The notes beneath the pieces are model-generated. The model did not search any database. It was not told the origin of the DNA and saw only the letters and a program-made list of their open reading frames with translations. Positions 1-7,447 of a DNA stretch of 14,246 bases are shown piece by piece (the stretch's first letter is position 1; every line of letters begins with the position of its first letter). Both the position numbers and the translations under genes were made by a program. The stretch lies in contig DEIC01000031.1 in NCBI GenBank assembly GCA_002352285.1, positions 10,454 to 24,699 of the forward strand. The letters are read 5' to 3'. The stretch comes from Alphaproteobacteria bacterium UBA2784. GTDB lineage: Bacteria > Pseudomonadota > Alphaproteobacteria > Micropepsales > Micropepsaceae.

Positions 1-989
1 ACCAGTTCGACATCGTGTTTCTGGGCAGCCGTTTCCTCATGCGTTACGTCGCGGACGTGAAGCACGAGGTCGGCTTCCAGCACCTCCTCCAAGGTCGCGC
101 GGAAGGCCGCGACCAGCTGCGTCGGCAGGTCGGAGATGAAACCCACCGTGTCAGAGAGGATGACCATGCGGCCCGAGGGCAGCTTGAGCGCCCGCATCGT
201 GGGATCAAGCGTGGCAAAGAGAAGGTCTTTGGCGAGAACCTCTGCCGAGGTCAGCGCATTGAAGAGCGTTGATTTGCCTGCATTGGTATAGCCCACCAGC
301 GCCACGACCGGAAACGGCACACGCTTGCGTGCGGCGCGCTGAAGCGTACGCGTGCGTGTGACCTCTTCCAGCTCGCGCTTCAGCTTGGTGGTGCGCTCCG
401 AGATCAGGCGGCGGTCGGTTTCGATCTGCGATTCACCCGGACCGCCAAGAAAGCCGAAACCGCCGCGCTGACGTTCAAGGTGTGTCCATGAGCGCACGAG
501 GCGGCTGCGCTGATAGGTGAGATGCGCCAGTTCCACCTGCAGACGGCCTTCACGCGTGCGGGCGCGCGCGCCGAAGATGTCAAGGATGAGGCCGGTGCGG
601 TCAATCACCTTGGCGCCCCAGGCGCGCTCAAGATTGCGCTGCTGCACCGGCGACAGCGCGCCATCGAAGATGACGACGGCAGGCTCGTGCGCTTCGCACA
701 GGGTCTTGATCTCCTCGACCTTGCCTTCGCCCAGAAATGTGGACGGGCGGATTGCCGAGACGGGCGCGAGCAGGGCTTCGACCACATTCAGGTCGATGGC
801 GCGGGCAAGGCCCACCGCTTCCTCCAGCGCTCCTTCCGGGGCGCGGGTGGCGGTGCGTCCTGCATCGGCGCGCAGGCGCTCTCGCAGAACAGGGTGGATG
901 ACAATGGCCACAGGGCCGTGTGGCCCCTTGCCGGGGCGGGAGTGGCCGCGCTCAGCGCGCGGTTCCGGCGTCTTCGTTTTCCTGGTCAA
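1..989 (-). CDS. hflX: GTPase HflX, N-terminal part (runs off the left edge)
   Basis: HflX is a ribosome-associated GTPase that binds 50S/70S particles and is linked to rescue of stalled or heat-damaged ribosomes. The visible 329 codons hold the N-terminal HflX domain, including LEEAVGLARAIDL near residues 55-67 and the glycine-rich stretch GGFGFLGGPGESQIETDRR ahead of the G domain. The G domain follows, with P-loop GYTNAGKST at about residues 233-241 and G3 motif DTVGF from about residue 280. NKxD and the C-terminus lie outside the window. No ATG is available in frame: the frame opens after a stop at 1005-1007. The most upstream usual start is TTG at 987-989, inside the end of hfq, giving a basic Arg/Lys/Pro-rich leader. 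GTG at 909-911 is the alternative and would give a protein starting just before AIVIHPVL. Neither has a well-spaced Shine-Dalgarno sequence. Identity is secure; the start is not. The hfq-hflX order is classic. Confidence 0.93.
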   Translation of the reverse strand, partial: MTRKTKTPEPRAERGHSRPGKGPHGPVAIVIHPVLRERLRADAGRTATRAPEGALEEAVGLARAIDLNVVEALLAPVSAIRPSTFLGEGKVEEIKTLCEAHEPAVVIFDGALSPVQQRNLERAWGAKVIDRTGLILDIFGARARTREGRLQVELAHLTYQRSRLVRSWTHLERQRGGFGFLGGPGESQIETDRRLISERTTKLKRELEEVTRTRTLQRAARKRVPFPVVALVGYTNAGKSTLFNALTSAEVLAKDLLFATLDPTMRALKLPSGRMVILSDTVGFISDLPTQLVAAFRATLEEVLEADLVLHVRDVTHEETAAQKHDVEL

Positions 990-1206
990 ACAGCTGAACC
1001 GTATTCATGGGCATGATGGTTGAAATGGCGTGCTTATAGACCAGCTGTGACTGGCCATCGCGACGCAAGAGCACACAGAAATTGTCAAACCACGAGATTA
1101 CGCCCTGAAGTTTCACGCCATTCATCAGAAAGATTGTCACCGGCGACTTTGATTTGCGCACGGCATTCAGGAACGTGTCCTGAAGATTTTGCTGCTTCTC
1201 GCTCAC
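952..1206 (-). CDS. hfq: RNA chaperone Hfq
   Basis: Hfq is the hexameric Sm-like protein that pairs small RNAs with mRNAs and affects mRNA stability. The product has 84 residues from this start. Sm1 is seen in QNLQDTFLNAVRKSKSPVTI through NGVKLQGVISWFDNFCVLL, and Sm2 in the conserved YKHAIST that carries the uridine-binding His. A short acidic tail (DQENEDAGTAR) follows, as in other alphaproteobacterial Hfq proteins. The start is GTG at 1204-1206, giving V(M)SEKQQNLQD, which aligns with the family start. An in-frame GTG at 1216-1218 adds four residues, but it sits directly against the AAGAAGG ribosome binding site with no spacing, so I reject it. The 3' end overlaps the likely hflX start. A 156-base gap separates hfq from dat upstream, so it may have its own promoter as well as operon read-through. 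Confidence 0.96.
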   Translation of the reverse strand: MSEKQQNLQDTFLNAVRKSKSPVTIFLMNGVKLQGVISWFDNFCVLLRRDGQSQLVYKHAISTIMPMNTVQLFDQENEDAGTAR

Positions 1207-1218
1207 GGGGCCCCGCAC

Positions 1219-1228
1219 CCTTCTTCTT
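1219..1228 (-). promoter_or_regulatory. hfq Shine-Dalgarno region containing AAG triplets
   Basis: Read on the minus strand this is AAGAAGAAGG, lying 12 bases ahead of the preferred hfq GTG at 1204-1206 and directly touching the rejected GTG at 1216-1218. It therefore helps to decide the start. It also forms three consecutive A-R-N triplets, the pattern preferred by the distal face of Gram-negative Hfq. Hfq repressing its own translation is known in E. coli and reported in rhizobia, so autoregulation here is plausible but inferred. Confidence 0.45.
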
Positions 1229-1362
1229 GTGTCGCCGCTTTTGCCAGTGCTTCTGGCCGGCTTGTTGTTCTGGCCGCCAGGTCTTGACGCATGTGGCGCG
1301 GCGCAGCAGCCCCTAGAAAACCTGCCGGGCGGGCCGGATGCAAGCGCTAAATGGCGCGGTGG

Positions 1363-2244
1363 TCAGGCCCTGGTCCAATGGAGGTGTCTTGCCTCGACCA
1401 GCGCATGCGCGCGATAGGCCGCGCGGATTGCCAGCGCAACGGGGCCGGGTTTGCCATCACCGATGGTCACACCATCGACCGAAATGACCGGGATCACTGC
1501 TGCGGACGCCGCTGTGATGAAGGCCTCGCGCGCCTTTTGCGCTTCGGCAATCGTAAAGGGGCGCTCCTCGATCACCGCATTCAACTCGCCCGAGAGGCCC
1601 ATGATCGTGCGCCGTGTTACGCCGGGCAGAATGTTGGCCGTCAATGCGCGCGTGACGATCTTGCCGGACTGATCGACGATCCAGGCATTGGTGCTTGAAC
1701 CTTCCGTGACAAAGCCCTGCGGGTCGGTCAGCCACGCCTCATAGGCGCCTGCCTCGCGCGCGAGCTGCTTGGCGAGCACGTTGGGCAGGAGCGCCACTGT
1801 CTTGATGTCGCAACGGCCCCAGCGGATGTCGGGCGCCGACACAACAGCAATGCCCTTTGCAATGGACGCTTCCACACGCTGCTGCGCGATGGCGCGTGCG
1901 GTCATCACCAAAGCTGGTTTTGCGTTGGCGGGGAATGGGTGGTCGCGCCGCGCAACGCCGCGCGTCACCTGCAAATAGACAATGCCGTGATGGATGCGGT
2001 TGCGGGCCACCAGTTCGCGCATCGCAAAGGCAATCGCGGCGCGTGGCATGGGCATGGCAATGCGCAATTCGCGCAGCGAGCGCTCCAGCCGGTCAAGATG
2101 GCGGGTTTCGTCAATCAGGAGGCCATCCCAGACAGCGCACACCTCATAGACGCCATCGGCAAGTTGATAGCCGCGATCCTCAACATGCACTTCTGCGTGC
2201 GCATGCGGCACGTAGCGACCATTCACATAGGCAATGCGCGACAT
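1363..2244 (-). CDS. dat: D-amino acid aminotransferase (D-alanine transaminase family, PLP class IV)
   Basis: This 293-residue protein is a fold-type IV PLP enzyme that interconverts D-alanine or other D-amino acids and 2-oxo acids, for example giving D-glutamate for peptidoglycan. The PLP-binding lysine is K148 in CDIKTVALLPN, and E181 lies in the VTEGSSTN motif that contacts the cofactor ring. DGVYEV (Y33) and the R-x-H carboxylate trap R100-D-H102 (RRDHPFP) match the D-amino acid transaminases rather than branched-chain IlvE or aminodeoxychorismate lyase. The length is normal for the family. The start is ATG at 2242-2244 with only a weak GAGAA upstream. It is 21 bases downstream of trkA, so it is very probably co-transcribed with it. 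This gene is a regular passenger between trkA and hfq in Rhizobiales. Exact substrate range cannot be read from the sequence. Confidence 0.9.
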   Translation of the reverse strand: MSRIAYVNGRYVPHAHAEVHVEDRGYQLADGVYEVCAVWDGLLIDETRHLDRLERSLRELRIAMPMPRAAIAFAMRELVARNRIHHGIVYLQVTRGVARRDHPFPANAKPALVMTARAIAQQRVEASIAKGIAVVSAPDIRWGRCDIKTVALLPNVLAKQLAREAGAYEAWLTDPQGFVTEGSSTNAWIVDQSGKIVTRALTANILPGVTRRTIMGLSGELNAVIEERPFTIAEAQKAREAFITAASAAVIPVISVDGVTIGDGKPGPVALAIRAAYRAHALVEARHLHWTRA

Positions 2245-2265
2245 GGGATTCTCGAAATTGGACCC

Positions 2266-3642
2266 TCAGAAATACTCGAGGCTGACGCGGAACATCTGCT
2301 CCACCTTGCGCACCATGTTCGCGCTGGCAAAGAGCACGACGCGGTCGCCCTCCTCCATCACGAAGCCGCCATGCGGCTTGTGCACCTTGTCGCCACGGAT
2401 AATGGCGGCGATCACGATGCCGCCGGGAATGCGCGCCTCACGCAGCGGCTTTTCGATCAGCGGTGACGTCTCCAGCGCCTCTGCCTCGATCACTTCAGCC
2501 TTGCCGTCGAAGACCGAATAGAGCCTGCGGATGCGGCCACGGCGCACATGCTGAAGAATGGTTGAGACGGTGGCCGCGCGCGGATCAATGAATGCGTCAA
2601 CACCCAGCGAGCGCACCAGCGGCGCATAGGTGGGATTGTTGATGAGGGCCAGCGTGCGCCGCGCGCCGGCCTTCTTTGCAATGACGGAGGCAAGGATGTT
2701 CACCTCGTCGTCATTGGTGACGGCGACCACCGTTTCAGCTTCCGCCACATTGGCTTCGCGCAGAAGGTCTTCGTCCAGACCGTCGCCATGGAGCACGACG
2801 GTGCGGTTAAGGAAGTCAGCAACCTTTTCGGCGCGCGCCTTGTTATGTTCGATCAGCTTGACCTTCAGGGCGGCGTTGCGCGCCTCCATTTCCTGGGCAA
2901 GGTAGAGGCCGATATTGCCGCCGCCAACGATAATCACGCGCCGCGCGCCATGCGCCTGCATGCCGAAGATGTCGAGCGTGCGCTCCACATGGCGGGCATC
3001 GCAGACGAAATAGATGTCATCGCCCGGCAGAAGCTGATCGCTGCCCTTTGGCACGAAGGTGCGGTCGCCGCGCGAAATGCCCGACACAACGGTCGAGAGA
3101 TCAGGGAAAAGCTCGGTGAGCTGGCGCAGCGGCGTGTTGATGACCGGGCAGGTTTCATCAATGCGCACGCCCACGACGCGCACTTTGCCATCGGCAAAGC
3201 TGAGCACGTCGAAGGCAGCAGGCACATCCAGCCGCCGCATGATCGAGCGGCCCACCTCGATCTCGGGCGAGATGATGACATCGATCGGCAGGTTCTTTCC
3301 GGAAAAGAGATCCTGCCACGCGGGGTTCAGATAGCTCTGGGCGCGGACGCGGGCGATGCGCAGCGGCACATTGAACAGCGCGCGCGAGACCTCGCAGGCG
3401 ATCATGTTCACTTCGTCGGCATGGGTAACAGCGATCAGAAGATCGGCGTTGGCTGCCCCACCCTTTTCCAGCACATCGGGATGGGAGCCATGCCCCACTA
3501 CACCGCGCACGTCTGCCGTTTCCGACAGGTGGCGCACCAGATCAGCCGCAACATCTATGACGGTGACATCATTGCCCTCGGCGGCAAGGCGCCGGGCTAT
3601 GCCGCCGCCCACCTGGCCAGCACCGCAGACAATGACCTTCAT
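2266..3642 (-). CDS. trkA: Trk system potassium transport regulatory protein TrkA
   Basis: TrkA is the peripheral cytoplasmic NAD(H)/nucleotide-binding subunit that gates the TrkH/TrkG potassium channel. The 458 residues form the usual tandem arrangement. The first RCK_N (Rossmann) domain has GAGQVG at residues 7-12 and an acidic residue ending strand 2 (VTVID). An RCK_C domain follows at about 140-225. The second RCK_N domain has GGGNIG at 240-245 and LIEHN, and a second RCK_C domain covers about 370-455. The length is normal and both dinucleotide motifs are intact. ATG at 3640-3642 is preceded by GGAG seven bases upstream. It lies 29 bases after ntrX. No trkH or trkG is present in the window, so the channel subunit must be encoded elsewhere. 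The ntrX-trkA linkage is conserved in many alphaproteobacteria. Confidence 0.95.
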   Translation of the reverse strand: MKVIVCGAGQVGGGIARRLAAEGNDVTVIDVAADLVRHLSETADVRGVVGHGSHPDVLEKGGAANADLLIAVTHADEVNMIACEVSRALFNVPLRIARVRAQSYLNPAWQDLFSGKNLPIDVIISPEIEVGRSIMRRLDVPAAFDVLSFADGKVRVVGVRIDETCPVINTPLRQLTELFPDLSTVVSGISRGDRTFVPKGSDQLLPGDDIYFVCDARHVERTLDIFGMQAHGARRVIIVGGGNIGLYLAQEMEARNAALKVKLIEHNKARAEKVADFLNRTVVLHGDGLDEDLLREANVAEAETVVAVTNDDEVNILASVIAKKAGARRTLALINNPTYAPLVRSLGVDAFIDPRAATVSTILQHVRRGRIRRLYSVFDGKAEVIEAEALETSPLIEKPLREARIPGGIVIAAIIRGDKVHKPHGGFVMEEGDRVVLFASANMVRKVEQMFRVSLEYF

Positions 3643-3671
3643 GGCAAATCTCCGATCCCAAGGCCGCTCTT

Positions 3672-5090
3672 TTAGGCCCCGTTCTCGCCTGCGCGCAAGC
3701 CGCCCACGACATTGAGCGACTTGAGTTTGCGGTGGAGCGCCGAGCGTTCCATGCCAATAAAGGCCGCCGTGCGGGAAATGTTGCCGCCAAAGCGGTTGAT
3801 CTGGGCAACGAGATATTCGCGCTCGAACAGCTCACGCGCCTCACGCAGCGGCAGTGAGATAATGTGCTCGCCGCCGGGGCCGTTGGTGATGGCGGGCGTC
3901 GATGCGCTCACCTCCACCGGCAGCATGTCGGCGGTAATGGCGGCTCCCGGCTGATCGGATTTGAGGATGACAAGCCGCTCGACGTTGTTACGCAGCTGGC
4001 GCACATTGCCCGGCCAGTCATGCGCCTGAAGGGCGGCCAGCGCGTCCTCTCCCACGCGGCAGACGGGCGTGCCATAGGCCATGGAAAAGCGGCGCAGGAA
4101 ATGATCGACCAGAAGCGGAATGTCGTCGCGGCGCTCCGACAGCGCGGGCACGCGGATCGGCACCACGCTCAGGCGATGGAACAAATCTTCGCGGAAGCGC
4201 TGCTCGGCAATCTCGCGGCGCAAATCGCGCGAGGAGGATGAGACGATACGCACATCAACCTGAACGCTCTGACGGCCGCCCAGCCGGGTAAATGTCTGAT
4301 CGACAAGCACCCGCAATATTTTGCCCTGCGTTTCCATCGGCATGTCGGCGATTTCGTCGAGGAACAGCGTGCCACCATGGGCCTGCTCCAGCACGCCGAC
4401 TTTGCGCACCTCGCCGCCCGGCTCCTCGATGCCGAAGAGCTCGCCCTCCATGCGCTCGGGCGCCATGATGGCGCAATTGATGACAACGAAGGGATTGCGG
4501 GTGCGGCGCGAGCGCGCATGAAGAAGGCGTGCGACGACTTCCTTGCCCGACCCCGGCGGGCCCGAGATCAGCACGCGGCTGCCGGTGGGCGCGACTTTCT
4601 CAATTGTCTGGCGCAACTGGGCCATCAGGGCCGACTGACCGATCAGATCGGCGTCATCGAGATGGCGCAGGCGCAGTTCCTCGTTCTCACGACGAAGTTT
4701 TGCCGCCTCCAGTGCGCGCTCGATGATGAGCAGCAGCCGGTCGCTCTTGAACGGCTTTTCAATGAAATCATAGGCGCCGCGCTTGATGGCGGCGACCGCG
4801 GTCTCAATGTTGCCGTGGCCCGAGATCACCACGACCGGCAGATCCGGGTGGTCGCGCTTGATTTCATCCAGCACCTGCAAGCCGTCGAGACGGCTGCCCT
4901 GAAGCCAGATGTCGAGCACCATCAGCGACGGGCGGCGCGCGCGCACGGCGGCCAATGCCGTGTCAGCATCCTTCGCCAGACGGGTCTCATAGCCCTCGTC
5001 GGTCAGAATGCCCGAGATCAGTTCGCGGATGTCAGCCTCGTCGTCAACGACAAGGATGTCCGGTGCGCGTAAGGAAACTGTCTTGCTCAT
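3672..5090 (-). CDS. ntrX: Response regulator NtrX (NtrC-like, lacks GAFTGA)
   Basis: NtrX is the partner of NtrY and is linked in alphaproteobacteria to nitrogen metabolism, redox state and cell envelope control. Of 472 residues, the receiver domain covers about 10-125, with acidic pair D16-D17, phospho-acceptor D60 (VLDIW), S90 and K112 (FIEKPF). The AAA+ domain covers about 147-375, with Walker A GPPGSGKE at 177-184, Walker B TLFLDE at 241-246, and arginine-finger region FREDLFHRL. A Fis-type helix-turn-helix lies near 433-460 (GGNISRTAAFIGMERSALHR). The loop after ELFG reads IEEPGGEVRKVG (221-232) in place of GAFTGA, so it should not contact sigma-54 as NtrC does. This is typical of NtrX. 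The ATG overlaps the ntrY stop by four bases, implying coupled translation. The S-rich SSSS at 284-287 occupies the place where relatives usually have a mixed A/S/T stretch. Confidence 0.95.
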   Translation of the reverse strand: MSKTVSLRAPDILVVDDEADIRELISGILTDEGYETRLAKDADTALAAVRARRPSLMVLDIWLQGSRLDGLQVLDEIKRDHPDLPVVVISGHGNIETAVAAIKRGAYDFIEKPFKSDRLLLIIERALEAAKLRRENEELRLRHLDDADLIGQSALMAQLRQTIEKVAPTGSRVLISGPPGSGKEVVARLLHARSRRTRNPFVVINCAIMAPERMEGELFGIEEPGGEVRKVGVLEQAHGGTLFLDEIADMPMETQGKILRVLVDQTFTRLGGRQSVQVDVRIVSSSSRDLRREIAEQRFREDLFHRLSVVPIRVPALSERRDDIPLLVDHFLRRFSMAYGTPVCRVGEDALAALQAHDWPGNVRQLRNNVERLVILKSDQPGAAITADMLPVEVSASTPAITNGPGGEHIISLPLREARELFEREYLVAQINRFGGNISRTAAFIGMERSALHRKLKSLNVVGGLRAGENGA

Positions 5091-7447
5091 GATGCTGCTT
5101 CGGCTGGGTTGACGGAACGCACAGATTCATTTTGTCCGCTTGCGGATGCGCCCGGCGCGCCATCGCTGCGCGGGCTTGCGGCGGTATCCGACATGGAAAG
5201 GGTCACCATCGCGCCGCCCGCAAATCGCGCGTCGCCGGCTGGCGCATCGGCAAGTTCAATGCCGCCGCCATGGTCCTCCATGATTTTGCGCACGATGGCG
5301 AGGCCAAGGCCGGTGCCTTTGGCGCGCGTTGTGACATAGGGCTCTGTCAGGCGGGCGCGCCCCTCCTGCGGCAGGCCAATGCCGTTGTCTGTCACCACGA
5401 TGCGGATCACACCGTTCTCATGTGACAGGGCAACGCCGATGAGGCCGCCTTCGAATGACTTGCCTTCGCCGCCGCCCAGACGCGCGGTCACCGACTCCAC
5501 GGCGTTCTTGAGAATGTTGGTCAGGGCCTGCGCGATCTGGCGGCCATCGCAGGCTGCAAGCACCGGCCTGTCGGCGCCGGAAATTTCAAACTTGATGCCG
5601 GTGGCGCCTACCTGCTGCAGGAACACGGTCTGGCGCACGAGCTGGGCGAGATCCTCCTCACGGAAGATCGGGGCCGGCATGCGCGCGAAGGACGAGAACT
5701 CATCGACCATGCGTCCGATATCGCCGACCTGGCGAATGATGGTCGCTGTGCATTGCTCAAACACGTCGGGATCGGTGGTGATTTCCCTGGCGTATTTGCG
5801 GCGCAGGCGCTCGGCCGAAAGCTGAATTGGCGTCAGCGGGTTCTTGATCTCATGGGCAATGCGGCGCGCCACATCGGCCCAGGCCGAAGTGCGCTGCGCC
5901 GAGACCAGCTCGGTTATGTCATCGAAAGTGACAACCCAGCCACGCTCCAGCCCCTCGGCAGTTTCGCGCCCGATGCGCACGATCAGATTGCGGGTCTTGC
6001 CATCGCGCGTCAGGTCGATCTGGCCACTCGCGCGGCCCTGCGGATCCGAGAAGGCGGCGCCAGCGAGTGCCGCCATTTCGGGAACCGCCTCTTCGATCGA
6101 GCGGCCCGTCAGTGCCTCGCGCGTGCCGCCAAGGTGTGTAAGTGCCGAGCGGTTGATGATGTTGATGCGCCCGGTTGCATCGAGGCCGATCACGCCTGCT
6201 GTCACACCCGCGAGCACCGCTTCGGTGAACCTTCGGCGCACTTCCTGCTGGCGGCCTGACTCGACCAGTTCATCGCGCTGGCTTTGCAGCTGCGCTGTCA
6301 TGCGATTGAAGGCGCGCGCAAGCGTGCCCATCTCATCGCCCGGGTCGCCCATCGGCACGCGCGCACCCAGATCACCTTCCGAGACGCGCTCGGCAGCCCC
6401 GATCAGGCGGCCAATCGGTGAGACAAGGCGGTTGGCCGCCCACAGGCCAAGCCAGATTGAAGCCAGAAGGATCAGAAGGCCGACCACGGCATAAATCGCC
6501 GCAAAGGTGAGCTGAAAGCGGGAGCGGTTTTTTTCAAGCCGCTGATACTCGGATGTGGCATCAACCACGCTGCGCTGATGCTCCAGCACGCGCGCATCAA
6601 CATAGCGCACGACGAGCAGGAACCGGTCGAAATAGGCATCGAGGCGCACAAGCGCCTGCACGCGGTCGTCACCGGCATCCGTCAGAACGGCAACGGCGCC
6701 AGAGCGTGCACGCTCAAATGCTTCGAATGAAGGCGGCTCAAGCGTCAGCACAAACGAAAGCGCGGCGCTGGCAATCACATTGCCATTGCCATCGACAATC
6801 ACGGCGGCGGTCAGCGAGCGGAAGAGCGCCTGCGCCGCCAGATACTCACGGAAGCGTTGCGGATCAGTTTCGCTCAACAGGGCCGAGCGGTTGATGTCAG
6901 AGGCCATGGCCAGCGCATCGGCGCGGATGTTCTGGCGGTGCTCGTCCACATAGGCTTCGGCAACGGTCAGCGAGTTGGTGAGCGCCGTTTTCACGCGCTC
7001 GCTGAACCAGGCCTCGACGCCCAGATTGAGCGTGATGCCTGCAAAGGCAGCGACCATGATGGTGGGGATGATGGCCACGGCAGCGAACATTGCGACCAGG
7101 CGCACATGCAATCGCGCGCCCGCGGTGCCCGTGCGGCGCGCAATCCAGAGCTGGACCAATTGCCATGCAATCACGGCGGCCAGCGCCAGCACGAAAGCGA
7201 GATTGACGAGCAGCAGCGTCAGGAACACTTCCGGCGAGGGGCCGGGGTCTTCCATGCCGGAGAGGATGGAATAGGTGATGATGCCCGAGATGGCGGCCGC
7301 AACGCAGACAAGGCTGACCAGCAGGCCGGGCCGCAGAAGCCAGCGCAATTTGGCCGGCAGCCAGGAGCCGCTTGTGCGGTCCGGTGTGCGATCGCCCGCA
7401 CCCGGCTCCCCCGTATTTCCCGCCTGCTCTATGGCCGCAGAACTCAT
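5087..7447 (-). CDS. ntrY: Membrane sensor histidine kinase NtrY
   Basis: NtrY is the inner-membrane kinase/phosphatase acting on NtrX. The 786 residues read in order: a cytoplasmic N-terminus of about 40 residues; hydrophobic segments at about 41-63, 74-100 and 116-141; a sensing region of about 170 residues; a last membrane segment at about 315-337; HAMP at about 338-391; PAS at about 405-515; HisKA with phospho-acceptor H532 in AHEIKNPLTP; and an HATPase domain with N-box NILKN (644-648), G1 DNGIGLP (687-693) and G2 GTGLGL (711-716). A tail of about 34 residues rich in Ser, Ala, Gly and Pro follows the ATPase domain. The length and topology are normal for NtrY. The start is ATG at 7445-7447. 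A structured 156-base gap separates it from ntrC, so an independent ntrYX promoter is possible. Confidence 0.95.
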   Translation of the reverse strand: MSSAAIEQAGNTGEPGAGDRTPDRTSGSWLPAKLRWLLRPGLLVSLVCVAAAISGIITYSILSGMEDPGPSPEVFLTLLLVNLAFVLALAAVIAWQLVQLWIARRTGTAGARLHVRLVAMFAAVAIIPTIMVAAFAGITLNLGVEAWFSERVKTALTNSLTVAEAYVDEHRQNIRADALAMASDINRSALLSETDPQRFREYLAAQALFRSLTAAVIVDGNGNVIASAALSFVLTLEPPSFEAFERARSGAVAVLTDAGDDRVQALVRLDAYFDRFLLVVRYVDARVLEHQRSVVDATSEYQRLEKNRSRFQLTFAAIYAVVGLLILLASIWLGLWAANRLVSPIGRLIGAAERVSEGDLGARVPMGDPGDEMGTLARAFNRMTAQLQSQRDELVESGRQQEVRRRFTEAVLAGVTAGVIGLDATGRINIINRSALTHLGGTREALTGRSIEEAVPEMAALAGAAFSDPQGRASGQIDLTRDGKTRNLIVRIGRETAEGLERGWVVTFDDITELVSAQRTSAWADVARRIAHEIKNPLTPIQLSAERLRRKYAREITTDPDVFEQCTATIIRQVGDIGRMVDEFSSFARMPAPIFREEDLAQLVRQTVFLQQVGATGIKFEISGADRPVLAACDGRQIAQALTNILKNAVESVTARLGGGEGKSFEGGLIGVALSHENGVIRIVVTDNGIGLPQEGRARLTEPYVTTRAKGTGLGLAIVRKIMEDHGGGIELADAPAGDARFAGGAMVTLSMSDTAASPRSDGAPGASASGQNESVRSVNPAEAAS

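Noticed and set aside
517..1023. Two overlapping plus-strand frames of about 165 codons opposite hflX/hfq
   Set aside because: They lie opposite the conserved HflX N-terminal domain, which is clearly the coding strand.
1207..1218. Upstream GTG (1216-1218) as hfq start
   Set aside because: It directly abuts the ribosome binding site and adds MRGP, which is not in the family. The GTG at 1204-1206 gives the conserved SEKQQNLQD start.
1310..1345. Promoter-like TTGCAT...TTTTCT and a CCGG/CCGG hairpin in the dat-hfq gap
   Set aside because: The -10 matches only three positions, and the hairpin has a 4-bp stem without a proper T-run. Both are too weak to annotate.
2788..3675. Plus-strand open frame of 295 codons opposite trkA
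   Set aside because: It is antisense to an intact conserved gene and has no recognisable domain.
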